A stretch of DNA of 64,000 nt from an uncultured Sphingomonadaceae bacterium (GCA_947503245.1 CANNCV010000001.1:1965890-2029889); one strand, 5' to 3'. Counted from the stretch's first letter, positions 46,288 through 55,033 are shown. Numbers and translations are program-made. The notes: a model not told the origin generated them from the sequence alone.

Positions 46288-47448
46288 ATGCTGGAACAAT
46301 CAGGCCGAACCAAAGTGAAATCAGCAACCGCAAACATTGGGCCGTACACAATCACCAAGATTGTGGCCTCAAATGTTCTAATTTTTTTGGTACTGTTGGC
46401 GATTATCGAACTCGCTTTGGTTGGCTACTTTCAAGTGCGATGCTTAGCGAGCGAGCGATGCACGGATCCCTATCCAAAACCTCTTAGTGAGCCGATGATG
46501 CGTGAAGTTCAGAAATTCATGCAAGTTCATCCTTACCATCCGGAATTGGGTTATCTGCCGAAGGCAGGTGTTTCCGTAGTGCTTGAGCCAGGCAGGTTTC
46601 GACCAAACATGACAGAAATTAGCATCAATGCAGACGGGTTTCGAAGCAATCGAAATGGCTTTGAAGCGCAGCCGCGCGATATACTTGCTCTCGGGGATTC
46701 GTTCACTTTTGGAATAGAAGTTAGTGACCATCAATCATGGCCTGCCTGCCTTGAGAATAGTCTCAATCGCAGAGTCGATAATGCAGGCGTCCCCGGATAT
46801 GGTACAGCCCAAGCGCTGAAACGTGGTCAGTTGGAGTTTGATACGGCAGAATATCAAACTGTGATACTTTCGACGTTGGTCGGTGCCGACTTTGAACGTG
46901 ACAGGATGCATTTTTTCCACGGCCTACCGTCCACTGTTTTGATCGAAAACGGTGGTAAACTCGAATGGGCAAAAGTGCCTGGAAAAATGGATTATGTGGG
47001 CACAAGATACCGGCCATATGCGCCAAGTACGCTCGGACATTTCATCTATTACAGAACGATATTGGGATCTCAAATTTGGGAACGATCAGGGGCGATGCTG
47101 CCGAGATCTCCGATGCACCTTGCAAAGCATCATCCTGAAGCCGCGAGCAAGGATGTCATTATTGAAAAAACGTTAACAGACCTTGCGCACGTTAATGCCG
47201 CCCAGAAGATACTCCTTCTGCAATATGTGGATATCAATTCGGTAAGTGATCCGAAATTGATAGAGGAAGGATTGCGAGAAAGAGAGCTCATTCTGACACT
47301 CTCAGAAGCTTTAGATATTGAAGTGGTCGACACGTTTGATTCGTTCCGAGCCTACGATCCGGCTGATATTTGGACAGCGCATCATACTCCCTTTGGCAAT
47401 CAAGTCGTTTGCGAGGAACTGGTTAAACAGTTCAAACGTGTGAACTGA
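46288..47448 (+). CDS. SGNH/GDSL-type hydrolase or O-acyltransferase-like, membrane-anchored
   Basis: A 386-residue protein with one N-terminal transmembrane segment (about residues 27-50) and an SGNH-fold domain outside. Ser138 is the nucleophile in LALGDSFTFG, and the Asp/His pair is in the DIWTAHHTPFGNQVV segment near the end. Such proteins add or remove acyl groups on glycans. SGNH genes are frequent partners of carbamoyltransferase-SxtJ sets. I prefer the ATG at 46288; the frame is open from a TTG at 46234. It is divergent from SxtJ. Confidence 0.7.
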   Translation: MLEQSGRTKVKSATANIGPYTITKIVASNVLIFLVLLAIIELALVGYFQVRCLASERCTDPYPKPLSEPMMREVQKFMQVHPYHPELGYLPKAGVSVVLEPGRFRPNMTEISINADGFRSNRNGFEAQPRDILALGDSFTFGIEVSDHQSWPACLENSLNRRVDNAGVPGYGTAQALKRGQLEFDTAEYQTVILSTLVGADFERDRMHFFHGLPSTVLIENGGKLEWAKVPGKMDYVGTRYRPYAPSTLGHFIYYRTILGSQIWERSGAMLPRSPMHLAKHHPEAASKDVIIEKTLTDLAHVNAAQKILLLQYVDINSVSDPKLIEEGLRERELILTLSEALDIEVVDTFDSFRAYDPADIWTAHHTPFGNQVVCEELVKQFKRVN

Positions 47449-47515
47449 CGGATTCTGTGATAGTCGATCCTTAAGAACTTTCGATTGGACGTGAGTTCCA
47501 GAGGACCGAAGTCTA

Positions 47516-47968
47516 ATGCTCAGAGCAATCGCAAATCTCACACCGAAGGAAATCAGGCTAATTTTCTACGCCTGGATTTTAATGATTGCTGCGGCGGTCG
47601 CAGTTCGGTTTTTCAGTTTCCCCATATTGCGAAGCCTCGCTTCACGGCCTCTAAAACGAGAAATTTGTAATCCCGATCACCAAGTTGAACTCGCCAGAGA
47701 GACACGTGCTGCGATCTCGATGGCAGCGCGCCGAAGTCCGCTGCGCGCACTGTGCTTCGAAAAAGGCCTGGTGGCGCAAATTCTGCTCCGCCGTAGGGGC
47801 GTTCCATCAGTCTTATATTATGGGTTGAAGCAGGAGCAAGATAAACAGTTAGAGGCACATGTTTGGGTTATGGTCGGTGATTTTCCAGTTTGTGGAGAGG
47901 GGGTAGCCGACCAGTTCGTCACGTTGACCAAAATTCCTCATGATGCGCAGCAGAGAGTTAGCGATTAG
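47516..47968 (+). CDS. Lasso peptide biosynthesis B2 protein (transglutaminase-like leader protease)
   Basis: A 150-residue protein of the B2 family, which removes the leader peptide from lasso precursors. The Cys-His-Asp set is visible: Cys80 (RALCFEKGLVAQ), His115 (EAHVWV) and Asp122 (GDFPV), with the LLRRRGVPSVLYYGL segment between. An N-terminal hydrophobic stretch (about residues 17-37) may form a membrane anchor. It is the only B2 in the window and ends overlapping the 3' end of the cyclase gene by 11 bases, in convergent orientation. The remaining requirement, a leader-binding B1, is met by the PqqD-like gene at 51903. Confidence 0.82.
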   Translation: MLRAIANLTPKEIRLIFYAWILMIAAAVAVRFFSFPILRSLASRPLKREICNPDHQVELARETRAAISMAARRSPLRALCFEKGLVAQILLRRRGVPSVLYYGLKQEQDKQLEAHVWVMVGDFPVCGEGVADQFVTLTKIPHDAQQRVSD

Positions 47969-49856
47969 ATCCTGATACCCTACGGATAAAATCGCCCATA
48001 GAAATGGTTCGCAATATGACCGATCGATACTCCGTCACTGTTTCCGGCTCATTCCAACCGCTTTCCGGCAGTGTCTTCATCGCATTTTGAAAGCGTTGGA
48101 TATCCACTCTATTCTTCAGCAGATCAAAGTCTGAGAGTATTTCCAGTTCTTGTGCGATTTCTTGCCTGTTTTTCACAAATTGCACATGCCAGTCAGGGGC
48201 TTGCAATCCCTTTTTCCGCTCTTTTACCATCTCGCTAGGCAAACGATCTTGCAGCATGCCGCGTGCTATGGACCGGGGGACACCATCATGAACATATTGT
48301 TCAGTCGGGATGGAAAAGCATAAATCCACTAAATCCCGATCGCAGGTCGGATCACGATAATCCAATCCCCACCCACCCAATTGCGCTTTAAGCATAGCTC
48401 CCAGCTCGACTCGATCAAATTGCCACATCATTGCTTCCGTGCGGTTGGGTATCCTCACCGAAGAGCGAGTTTGCTTTTTTGACCTCATTTCTTTCGAACC
48501 CGTGAGAAATGCCTCACCCCTTATCAAATGTCTTAGGTCGCGCTGTAGTTTTGGTGGTAAGTTGTTGATCATCGCCGCACGGAGTTGGGAGAAGGGATTG
48601 ATGTAGCCCTGCTTTTTCATGGACGAAATATATTTGATTATAGTGAGAAACTTTCTTGAATGCAGCAACTCTGCAAGCAAATGCCCTCCATCATAACTAA
48701 ATGTCATATTACCCATTTGACCATGGAGAAACACAGTGTGTCCATCCTTCTTGGCAAGATCGCTGATACCCCAAATCCATCTGGCATTGCACAAATTTAG
48801 AGTGGGCATGTCTTGCAATAGTGTCATCCGATCCAGATCAGCCAACAAGGAAGTCTGATCGGTTTGCACGAGATGATGATCTATGTTGGGATAGAGAGCG
48901 GCTGCCTGTGCAGCATAAACTCCTTCATCGATAATGCGGAGCGAGGCCGCTGAACTATCATCAAGATAGCCGGTGCTCGGAACTGCGGTGTACGCACTAA
49001 CTTGGCCGCTAGTCGCCGCTAATTGTCTGGCTGCCGACGTGGCAACCGCCGAACTATCCAATCCCGCGCTCAGATGCGCTGCGACACGATTAGTGCCTCT
49101 CAATCTGGCTGCAACTGCCCGATCGAACTGTTCTTTTACCGCCTCAACATACTCTCTGTGATCTTTGAGTCGAAGTTGTCCGCTAGGCGGATTCCAATAG
49201 CAGTGTTGCTTGCAACCATCTCGCGTTATGACGGCGTAGTGATTGGGGCGAAGGCGTTTGATATCCTTGAAGAAGCTTCGCTCACCACCCTGATGGGCAT
49301 GAATAATGGATTGCTCAACGAGCTCTAGATCGACAGTCTTTGATATACCAGTGAGGCTGAAAATTCCTTTTGGCATCGATGCAAAAGCAATGAAGTCGGA
49401 GCCTTGATAGTAATAAAGCGGCCGTGTACCGGCATGATCGCGGGCGAGAATTAGCTTTTCATTTTTTGCATCCCAAACTGCGAAAGCGAAGTCGCCCCGC
49501 AACCTGTTGATCGCAGATTCGCCCCACTTTTCGAAAGCAACCAATAAGAGAGCTGAATCGCATAGAGTGGCCAGCCTCGCTTGCTGAACTCCCAGTTCTT
49601 CTGCAAGCACAGTCCGATTGTCTAACCGAATATCCGCAACCAATAAAAAGCGCCCTTCGCCTCCGGTCAGTGGTTGGTTGTCATATCGGTCCTCTGGCAG
49701 GATTGATTTCAGATTACGGCCCATGGAGATGCTGCCCCAATCGTCTTGACCGGTTTTGTCTGGACCATAAATTTTCTGCGCGGCTAAACTCTGTGCGCAT
49801 AGTGCCCGCACGTCCTTGTTCAGTGCCGGGCACCAAATTCCTGAAATTGCTGTCAT
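47958..49856 (-). CDS. Asparagine synthetase-like protein, candidate lasso cyclase (C protein)
   Basis: A 632-residue protein of the AsnB/lasso cyclase type. The N-terminal half has the class II glutaminase fold but starts MTAISGIWCP, so the catalytic Cys2 is missing and glutamine hydrolysis is not expected. The C-terminal half holds the ATP-pyrophosphatase signature at about residue 260 (HLSAGLDSSAVA). This combination, with precursor, B1 and B2, is that of a lasso macrolactam synthetase that adenylates a side-chain carboxyl of the core. Start chosen at 49856; the frame is open 14 codons further. It is divergent from the glycosyltransferase gene with a 188-base shared upstream region. Confidence 0.8.
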   Translation of the reverse strand: MTAISGIWCPALNKDVRALCAQSLAAQKIYGPDKTGQDDWGSISMGRNLKSILPEDRYDNQPLTGGEGRFLLVADIRLDNRTVLAEELGVQQARLATLCDSALLLVAFEKWGESAINRLRGDFAFAVWDAKNEKLILARDHAGTRPLYYYQGSDFIAFASMPKGIFSLTGISKTVDLELVEQSIIHAHQGGERSFFKDIKRLRPNHYAVITRDGCKQHCYWNPPSGQLRLKDHREYVEAVKEQFDRAVAARLRGTNRVAAHLSAGLDSSAVATSAARQLAATSGQVSAYTAVPSTGYLDDSSAASLRIIDEGVYAAQAAALYPNIDHHLVQTDQTSLLADLDRMTLLQDMPTLNLCNARWIWGISDLAKKDGHTVFLHGQMGNMTFSYDGGHLLAELLHSRKFLTIIKYISSMKKQGYINPFSQLRAAMINNLPPKLQRDLRHLIRGEAFLTGSKEMRSKKQTRSSVRIPNRTEAMMWQFDRVELGAMLKAQLGGWGLDYRDPTCDRDLVDLCFSIPTEQYVHDGVPRSIARGMLQDRLPSEMVKERKKGLQAPDWHVQFVKNRQEIAQELEILSDFDLLKNRVDIQRFQNAMKTLPESGWNEPETVTEYRSVILRTISMGDFIRRVSGSNR

Positions 49857-50044
49857 GTCATTACGGTTCCACAGGCACAGAATCATTGCAAGTTGCATCT
49901 TGATTTATTAGAGGAACGAAGGACATCACTCGCTCGGCGTTCGCAATACGCAACCCTGTCTCATCCAGCAAAGTTGATTGCGTTGAGGCAAGCTGTGGCT
50001 CGCGGAAAAAGGCCAATCCCCTGAACTTACTGCTATGAGGCGTT

Positions 50045-50983
50045 ATGAGCAATTTGATCTCCGTTGTGATGCCAGTCCTTAATACTGCCTCGTTTTTGGG
50101 TCAGGCAATCCAGTCAGTTTTGACGCAAACATATCAAGACTTTGAATTTATAATCGTGGATGATGGATCCGATGATGACAGTCCTGGCATTATCGAGGAT
50201 TTCGCGACTCGGGACAGTCGAATCAAACCCATCTTTCGCAAGCGGAATCCGGCCTTAAGGACCGGTGCTCAGGCTCGGAACAACGGAATTGCTATTGCGC
50301 AAGGTGATTACATTGCGGCGATGGACAGCGATGACATTGCGCTGCCTGATCGTTTCGCATTGCAGATTGCAACACTAACAAATCGCCGGCTTGATCTTTG
50401 TGGAGGACAGGCAGAACTATTCGGTGCCCATAAGGGGCCTATCTGGTTCCCAAAATCGGCCGAGGCAATTAACCGCGAATTGGTGTTTCGCGTAGGAGTT
50501 CTCCATCCAACATTTATGGCAAAAGCCGATTTTATGCGGCAACTGCCGTACAATGAAAAGATCGCGCATGAGGACTATGAGTGGTTGGTGAGGGCTTCCA
50601 AAGCTGGACGACTGGGTAATACATCACAGGTTGTGCTGCGATATCGTGGTCATCCGATGCAGGCTACGCGCGCTAATAGAAATGATATGGTTGCGGATTT
50701 ACTGCATTTCCGCTTCGCACATTTTTACCGACTGTTTCCCAATGCGTCAGCAACCGAGTACCAGATTATGAGCTATGTTGCCGGCAAGCGGCCTTTGGTG
50801 AGTATGGACGAACTGGCGGTTGCGACAAAGTTCTTCTGTCTGCTGTCAGACCATCCGGACGTCAAACTGCGCGAACGTAACGTACGAAGATGGCAGGAAA
50901 CGTGCAAACTTGCCGAATGTAAGGTCGACGTTGGTTACGTCAAAAAGATAGAAACGCAGATCCGGAGCGGGACGCATGACTAA
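50045..50983 (+). CDS. Family 2 glycosyltransferase
   Basis: A 312-residue GT-A glycosyltransferase. The N-terminal nucleotide-sugar domain has VVMPVLNTASFLGQAIQSVL, FIIVDDGSDD and the DxD motif Asp94-Ser-Asp96 (AMDSDD). There is no transmembrane segment. Donor and acceptor are unknown. It is tightly linked to the HPr-kinase-like gene (8-base overlap), suggesting that both act on one substrate; in some lasso clusters a nucleotidyl- or glycosyltransferase modifies the phosphorylated product. Confidence 0.82.
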   Translation: MSNLISVVMPVLNTASFLGQAIQSVLTQTYQDFEFIIVDDGSDDDSPGIIEDFATRDSRIKPIFRKRNPALRTGAQARNNGIAIAQGDYIAAMDSDDIALPDRFALQIATLTNRRLDLCGGQAELFGAHKGPIWFPKSAEAINRELVFRVGVLHPTFMAKADFMRQLPYNEKIAHEDYEWLVRASKAGRLGNTSQVVLRYRGHPMQATRANRNDMVADLLHFRFAHFYRLFPNASATEYQIMSYVAGKRPLVSMDELAVATKFFCLLSDHPDVKLRERNVRRWQETCKLAECKVDVGYVKKIETQIRSGTHD

Positions 50984-51893
50984 GACGCACTATTATCGTG
51001 CCTACGGCTACCAGTTTAGCTCTGCGTTCGAGTTGCCGTTTTTGGCAGGCTCCAGTTCTGATCGTCGCGATTTTGAAATTCACTATGAACGTCAAGCTGT
51101 CAAGAAGGTTGCCGCGAATGAGAATTACCGACAGCTCCTGCGACACGACACCGGTTGGACGTTGAGATATGTGAATGAGGAACACGGCTGTGCAGACTAT
51201 CGGTATAGCAATGCAGACGCGCGATTAACTGTCGCGACAAGTTTGCCCTGGGAGGATTGCGCTTATGCCCTTGTTGGCGTTGTTTTTGGCGCAATGTTGG
51301 CGGATCAGAAGATCACCATGCTTCATGGCGCCGCTGTGGATGTTGGTGGTCAGGCCATCGTCTGTTTAGGAGATTCCGGCCATGGTAAATCAACGCTCGC
51401 GGCTGGTTTCATTGCCCGAGGGGCAACCTTGCTATCTGATGATTTGGTCAGGTTGTCGTGGGATCTTGATTCGCCGTTGGTCGAAGCCGGCTCACCGCAA
51501 CTAAGTTTGATGACAGATGCATTTGGTCCGCTAAAAGATTTAGGGCTGGACAAAACTGTGTCAGGACAAAGACCCGACATCGACAAGTACATATTGGACG
51601 CTCGAGGAACGCGCGTGCGAGCAAATCTTGCGGCGATCCTGATATTAGAAAAGCCTGATGCTTCGAAAAGCCACACAGTGTTAGAGAAACAATCGGCGAC
51701 CCAATCAGTCCTCGCGTTGATGCACAATCGATATGGAAGAAACTGGTTGGAAACAGATTCTGTCGCCGACTTAGATATCTTTGCAGAACTGGTTAAAACG
51801 ACACCGGTTTTCTTGGTTACACGTCCGCCAGATTTTGACGAATTGATGAAATCCTGCTCAACAATCGAGAAACGGGTTGGTGCGATAATCTGA
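50976..51893 (+). CDS. HPr kinase-like protein (candidate lasso peptide kinase)
   Basis: A 305-residue protein of the HprK-related group found in lasso and polysaccharide clusters. The Walker A loop is GDSGHGKST (residues 132-140), preceded by LHGAAVDVGG, and followed by the TLLSDDLVRL segment with its acidic Walker B pair. In the paeninodin system a homologue phosphorylates the C-terminal serine of the precursor; the present precursor ends in Ser. Catalysis on this substrate is an inference. It overlaps the glycosyltransferase by 8 bases and is convergent with the PqqD-like gene 10 bases away. Confidence 0.75.
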   Translation: MTKTHYYRAYGYQFSSAFELPFLAGSSSDRRDFEIHYERQAVKKVAANENYRQLLRHDTGWTLRYVNEEHGCADYRYSNADARLTVATSLPWEDCAYALVGVVFGAMLADQKITMLHGAAVDVGGQAIVCLGDSGHGKSTLAAGFIARGATLLSDDLVRLSWDLDSPLVEAGSPQLSLMTDAFGPLKDLGLDKTVSGQRPDIDKYILDARGTRVRANLAAILILEKPDASKSHTVLEKQSATQSVLALMHNRYGRNWLETDSVADLDIFAELVKTTPVFLVTRPPDFDELMKSCSTIEKRVGAII

Positions 51894-51902
51894 TGATCAA
51901 GC

Positions 51903-52181
51903 TTACGTAGAGATCCAGGTAATCAACCCTTCGCTGTCCAGTAAGTCTATGGTTTTTTCGACCGACGTACGACATGTTTCAACGTCGGTTTCAAACTCAG
52001 TTTCTAATATTGCGCAAAGCTGATCAACGGATTTTTCCTCGTCAATCAGGGTCCATATCAGCGCCGCAGTTTCATTAAAGCCATAGCATCTGCCATTCTC
52101 AATCTGCAACGCAACGATGCCACCTTCTACGGCCTGCTCGACCAATTCACTGTTTCTTTTTACAAATTTGGATTCACGCAT
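51903..52181 (-). CDS. PqqD-like RiPP recognition element (lasso B1)
   Basis: A 92-residue PqqD-family protein: winged-helix RRE with GGIVALQIENGRCYGFNETA, then IWTLIDEEKSVDQLC, then a C-terminal helix. Such proteins bind the leader peptide and deliver it to the B2 protease and cyclase. It is a standalone B1, matching the standalone B2 at 47516. It closes the cluster on the right, before the second IS6 region. Confidence 0.82.
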   Translation of the reverse strand: MRESKFVKRNSELVEQAVEGGIVALQIENGRCYGFNETAALIWTLIDEEKSVDQLCAILETEFETDVETCRTSVEKTIDLLDSEGLITWIST

Positions 52182-52624
52182 ATCCGGTTCGCTGGTCCCA
52201 ATTGTGATTGCCTTCCGCTACTGCGGGTTGGCGTTAGTTAGCTCTTAGCGATTCAGGCTTTTTTTGCAAATGATACCGGTTCATTCAAAGGAAACCTGTG
52301 TTAGGGTCCGTGCACCTTGTCCAGTACAAGCGAACGGGCGCGTAAATTGAATCCTATCTCAAATCTCATTCTTGGCCGCGGTGGTACACCCAGCAAGCAG
52401 CGCTGCGGCATCATTATCTATCGAGGTTTGTCACTTGGAGAGTGGTCACATGCAGCCGAGTTTGACTAATTTACGCCAAAGCCCAATGAGGACATTTGAA
52501 TCGATTCGTCATGTATGACCGCAATTCAAGTGTGAGCTGACAAGCTGCTTTTCATATCTAATCGGCTAGAACCGGACAGTCCGCTAACGGCTCAGCTCAA
52601 GTCGCAAGCGAATGACCAACTATG
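52182..52624. other. Intergenic stretch between the PqqD-like gene and IS6 copy 2
   Basis: About 440 bases with no gene supported. It likely contains the promoter of the minus-strand PqqD-like gene at its left end. I could not see repeats, an attachment site or a regulatory motif. It is flanked on the right by the IS6 terminal repeat. Confidence 0.45.
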
Positions 52625-53466
52625 GGGTGTGCTGTCAGTCTAACTGCAACTTGTCTCTGATTGGCGCAGCTATCCCGGACCCAAGCGCGTATCAAGCCAT
52701 AAAGTTTTGCCACTCAGCCAGAGTGGTTGAGCGGGCGTCTTGTAGGTCTGTCTGTCGATAAGGTGACGTTGGGAGTTAAAGTGGTTGTGGATGTTGGCGT
52801 GGACTGAGGCGAACTTTTGCAATGATTTCATTTGCCTAAATCTGAGCATTGCCCTTTCTGGTCGTCGGAACGGCAGGCGGCTGTTTTCAGCCCTATTGTT
52901 CTTCCACCGACCCATCTCGCGGCGCTGCTCATTGCCAAGGTCGCGCATGGCAGCAGGGTATGATTTGAGCCCATCGGTTACGATTTTCTCTACCGGTTCG
53001 TGCAGCTTCAGGGCTTTCTTCATGAAGCGTAGAGCAGCCTTCTTATCTCGTGCCTTGGTGATGTAGCTTTCGAGAATCTCGCCTTCGTGATCTACCGCCC
53101 GCCACAGATAATGCATCTCGCCGTTGATCTTTACGAACACCTCATCGAGATGCCACTTCCATTGGCGAAAGCCGCGCATCCTGCTGAAACGCTGGCGCCG
53201 CACATCTGCTGCAAACATCGGGCCGAACCGGTTCCACCAGTGCCGCACCATTTCATGGCAGATGTCGATCCCGCGCTCGGCCAGCAGATCCTCTAAATTG
53301 CGCAAACTCAGCGGAAAACGCATATACATCATCACAACCAGACGGATAATCTCAGGAGATGAATTGAAGCGTTTAAAAGGGCTGGGCGGTTTGGCTCTCG
53401 ACTTACGGTTCATAGCCTGCTGGTAGCATGCCAGATTAGAAATGCCTCGTTAGTCTGACAGCACCC
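52625..53466 (-). mobile_element. IS6-family insertion sequence, copy 2
   Basis: An 842-bp element with the same terminal repeats as copy 1 (GGGTGCTGTCAGTCTAAC at the left, GTTAGTCTGACAGCACCC at the right), in the same orientation. The right flank (GTCATAGTCATAAGC) is a Rhs core fragment, while the left flank is the biosynthetic-cluster side. Flanking octamers do not match, so no target duplication is visible. With copy 1 it brackets the cluster at 40429-52181 as direct repeats. Confidence 0.88.
52670..53413 (-). CDS. IS6-family transposase, copy 2
   Basis: A 247-residue transposase about 90 percent identical by eye to copy 1. The catalytic acids are retained in HLDEVFVKING, IVTDGLKSY and NNRAENSR. 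The last 20 or so residues differ (LWLSGKTLWLDTRLGPG), where copy 1 reads LAEWQMLMA, because of a frame change near the 3' end. It probably remains active, because the change lies after the catalytic core, but this is untested. Confidence 0.9.
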   Translation of the reverse strand: MNRKSRAKPPSPFKRFNSSPEIIRLVVMMYMRFPLSLRNLEDLLAERGIDICHEMVRHWWNRFGPMFAADVRRQRFSRMRGFRQWKWHLDEVFVKINGEMHYLWRAVDHEGEILESYITKARDKKAALRFMKKALKLHEPVEKIVTDGLKSYPAAMRDLGNEQRREMGRWKNNRAENSRLPFRRPERAMLRFRQMKSLQKFASVHANIHNHFNSQRHLIDRQTYKTPAQPLWLSGKTLWLDTRLGPG

Positions 53467-53503
53467 GTCATAGTCATAAGCAAAAGCATTGCCGTCATCA
53501 TGG
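53467..53503 (-). pseudogene. Short Rhs core fragment cut by IS6
   Basis: The sequence next to the IS6 right end (GTCATAGTCATAAGCAAAAG and the following bases) matches Rhs core sequence at about 60367-60404. It is a stub of a Rhs gene that the element, or a rearrangement through it, has truncated. The rest of the gap up to 53581 has no recognisable feature. Confidence 0.55.
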
Positions 53504-53581
53504 GAGATCTGAGCATAGATTTTGAACTACCCAGCTACATTTAATTTTCAATCACGTATGACAAGGCCCTTTGACAGCATC

Positions 53582-54226
53582 CTATAAATTATCTTTGTAC
53601 GCTTCCTTCAATGCGTTTAAGACTTCATTCACCTTATTAATGCTTTCTATATCATTTTTATAAACAGGGTTAAAAAAAATTATTTCGGTATCATTATCTT
53701 CATTACGGATGGTATTATAGTCATTAACTAAACTTGGGTTAACAACTGCCAATTGAGCAACAATCACTCCATCCACTCTTTTTATGACTGTACAAACCAA
53801 ACCAGGATGTGCCCATCGTATTTGATTATTGTTTAATACAAATTTATCATTAAAAATATTTGATATTGAATTATTTTCATCACTAAAATTTATTACATCA
53901 TTATTTTTATCTTCAAGGTTATTAGAATATTTAATTACAGAATATTTATTCGAATTATTGCAATCTTCAATTAAGTATCCATTAAAGTAGATACCCGCAA
54001 TTTGGTGAAATTCAATCACCTGAATATTATCGCATTTTGAATTCGATGCCTTAAATTCAAATTTTTGATAATTCGAATCATTTTTTTTATACCATTCAAT
54101 CAAATCATGAGCCTGAAGCAAAGCGCTAGTATTTGTATAGCCGTCATTCTTAAATCTTTGATCCAACGGAACGCACGACATTGTAAAACATAATAGCGTT
54201 AGAACGGTAATGTATCTCATTTTCAT
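53582..54226 (-). CDS. Immunity lipoprotein for the M91-like Rhs tip
   Basis: A 214-residue, very AT-rich protein. The signal peptide ([20 protein letters not shown]) has a lipobox-like FTMSC, so it is probably a lipoprotein. Its start overlaps the stop of the preceding toxin tip by 4 bases (ATGA), the arrangement of a toxin-immunity pair. The sequence is Asn-rich, and no domain is recognised. Base composition is much more AT-rich than that of the core genes. Confidence 0.7.
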   Translation of the reverse strand: MKMRYITVLTLLCFTMSCVPLDQRFKNDGYTNTSALLQAHDLIEWYKKNDSNYQKFEFKASNSKCDNIQVIEFHQIAGIYFNGYLIEDCNNSNKYSVIKYSNNLEDKNNDVINFSDENNSISNIFNDKFVLNNNQIRWAHPGLVCTVIKRVDGVIVAQLAVVNPSLVNDYNTIRNEDNDTEIIFFNPVYKNDIESINKVNEVLNALKEAYKDNL

Positions 54227-55017
54227 TTTCCACGCCGTTTGCGTCGCCGAAGGTCGGCAACATAACCAGGATAATAATAACCTTGCCGCTTTTTCAAACC
54301 TTGACTGCTCCTGATTGCATTTTCAAGTCTTACAGCAGTCTCCTCTGATTTTGGCGTACTGCGAGGTCGGTTTGGCTTACCACCATCGTCAACTGACGAC
54401 CCTGAATCAAAATCTTGTGAATGCCCCACTTCATGCCCTAGAGTAGTGGCATCAGTCCCTTCTAAATTATAACCTTCACCCTGTGGAATACCGAGCTTAA
54501 TAAGTGAACCAGTGCCTTTGCCATTATATCCATTGTTATTTTCAGCCCCTTCTACGATTTGACCATCCTCCGTCCTTGTAAAGTTTGCAGGGCGAGAGCC
54601 GGATTCACCGTCTGGACTGTATATTATTACATGAATATTGTCAGATTCTTCTAACTGACTAAAAGCTTCCTTGCCTTTTTTCGTTTTCTTTATTGATTCT
54701 ATTGCAAGTTTAGCACGTTCTTTAAACTCTTTATTTCCAACAATGACTACTTCCAATCCACTCGGATCGATCAGATTAACCGGATCATTTCCAACATAGG
54801 CATAGAGGTTGACCTGATCTTCATAGCCTATGGGATCGGTTTGTAGGAACCGGCCGAGGGTTGGTGAGTAGACCCTTGCTTTGTAATGATAGAGGCCAAG
54901 CTCTGGGATGGCGATCTGGCCTGTATATTGGAACCTGCCTATATTGGTTTCATAAGCGATGTCGTAGGCATCATAAGCGTTGATATTGACCAGTTTGCCG
55001 CTCTCATCACCTTTCAC
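54223..55017 (-). CDS. Rhs C-terminal core with M91-like zinc metallopeptidase toxin tip
   Basis: A displaced Rhs module of 264 residues. Residues 1-88 are the conserved Rhs-associated core ([27 protein letters not shown], then [21 protein letters not shown], ending LIDPSG). After the DPSG junction comes the variable tip. The tip has a zinc-metalloprotease motif HEVGH at residues 195-199, followed by [12 protein letters not shown] at 225-236, the pattern of M91/NleD-like toxins. It lacks the Rhs N-terminus and so needs recombination with a full-length Rhs gene to be delivered. The start codon is a GTG in the core repeat and may not be used naturally. The matching immunity gene follows with a 4-base overlap. 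Confidence 0.75.
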   Translation of the reverse strand: MKGDESGKLVNINAYDAYDIAYETNIGRFQYTGQIAIPELGLYHYKARVYSPTLGRFLQTDPIGYEDQVNLYAYVGNDPVNLIDPSGLEVVIVGNKEFKERAKLAIESIKKTKKGKEAFSQLEESDNIHVIIYSPDGESGSRPANFTRTEDGQIVEGAENNNGYNGKGTGSLIKLGIPQGEGYNLEGTDATTLGHEVGHSQDFDSGSSVDDGGKPNRPRSTPKSEETAVRLENAIRSSQGLKKRQGYYYPGYVADLRRRKRRGK

Positions 55018-55033
55018 GATCGTGGTGATGATG

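Noticed and set aside
47958..49856. True glutamine-dependent asparagine synthetase
   Set aside because: Cys2 is missing and the neighbours are B1, B2 and precursor genes; a lasso-type cyclase fits better.
50976..51893. Genuine HPr(Ser) kinase of the PTS
   Set aside because: The protein lacks a PTS context and starts with an unrelated domain; such HprK-like proteins are typical of RiPP or polysaccharide clusters.
38427..53474. Target-site duplications flanking the two IS6 copies or the whole IS6-bracketed unit
   Set aside because: The 8-base flanks of both copies (CTTCAGCA/CCGCCAAT and CAACTATG/GTCATAGT) and the outer flanks of the composite do not match each other, so no duplication is claimed.
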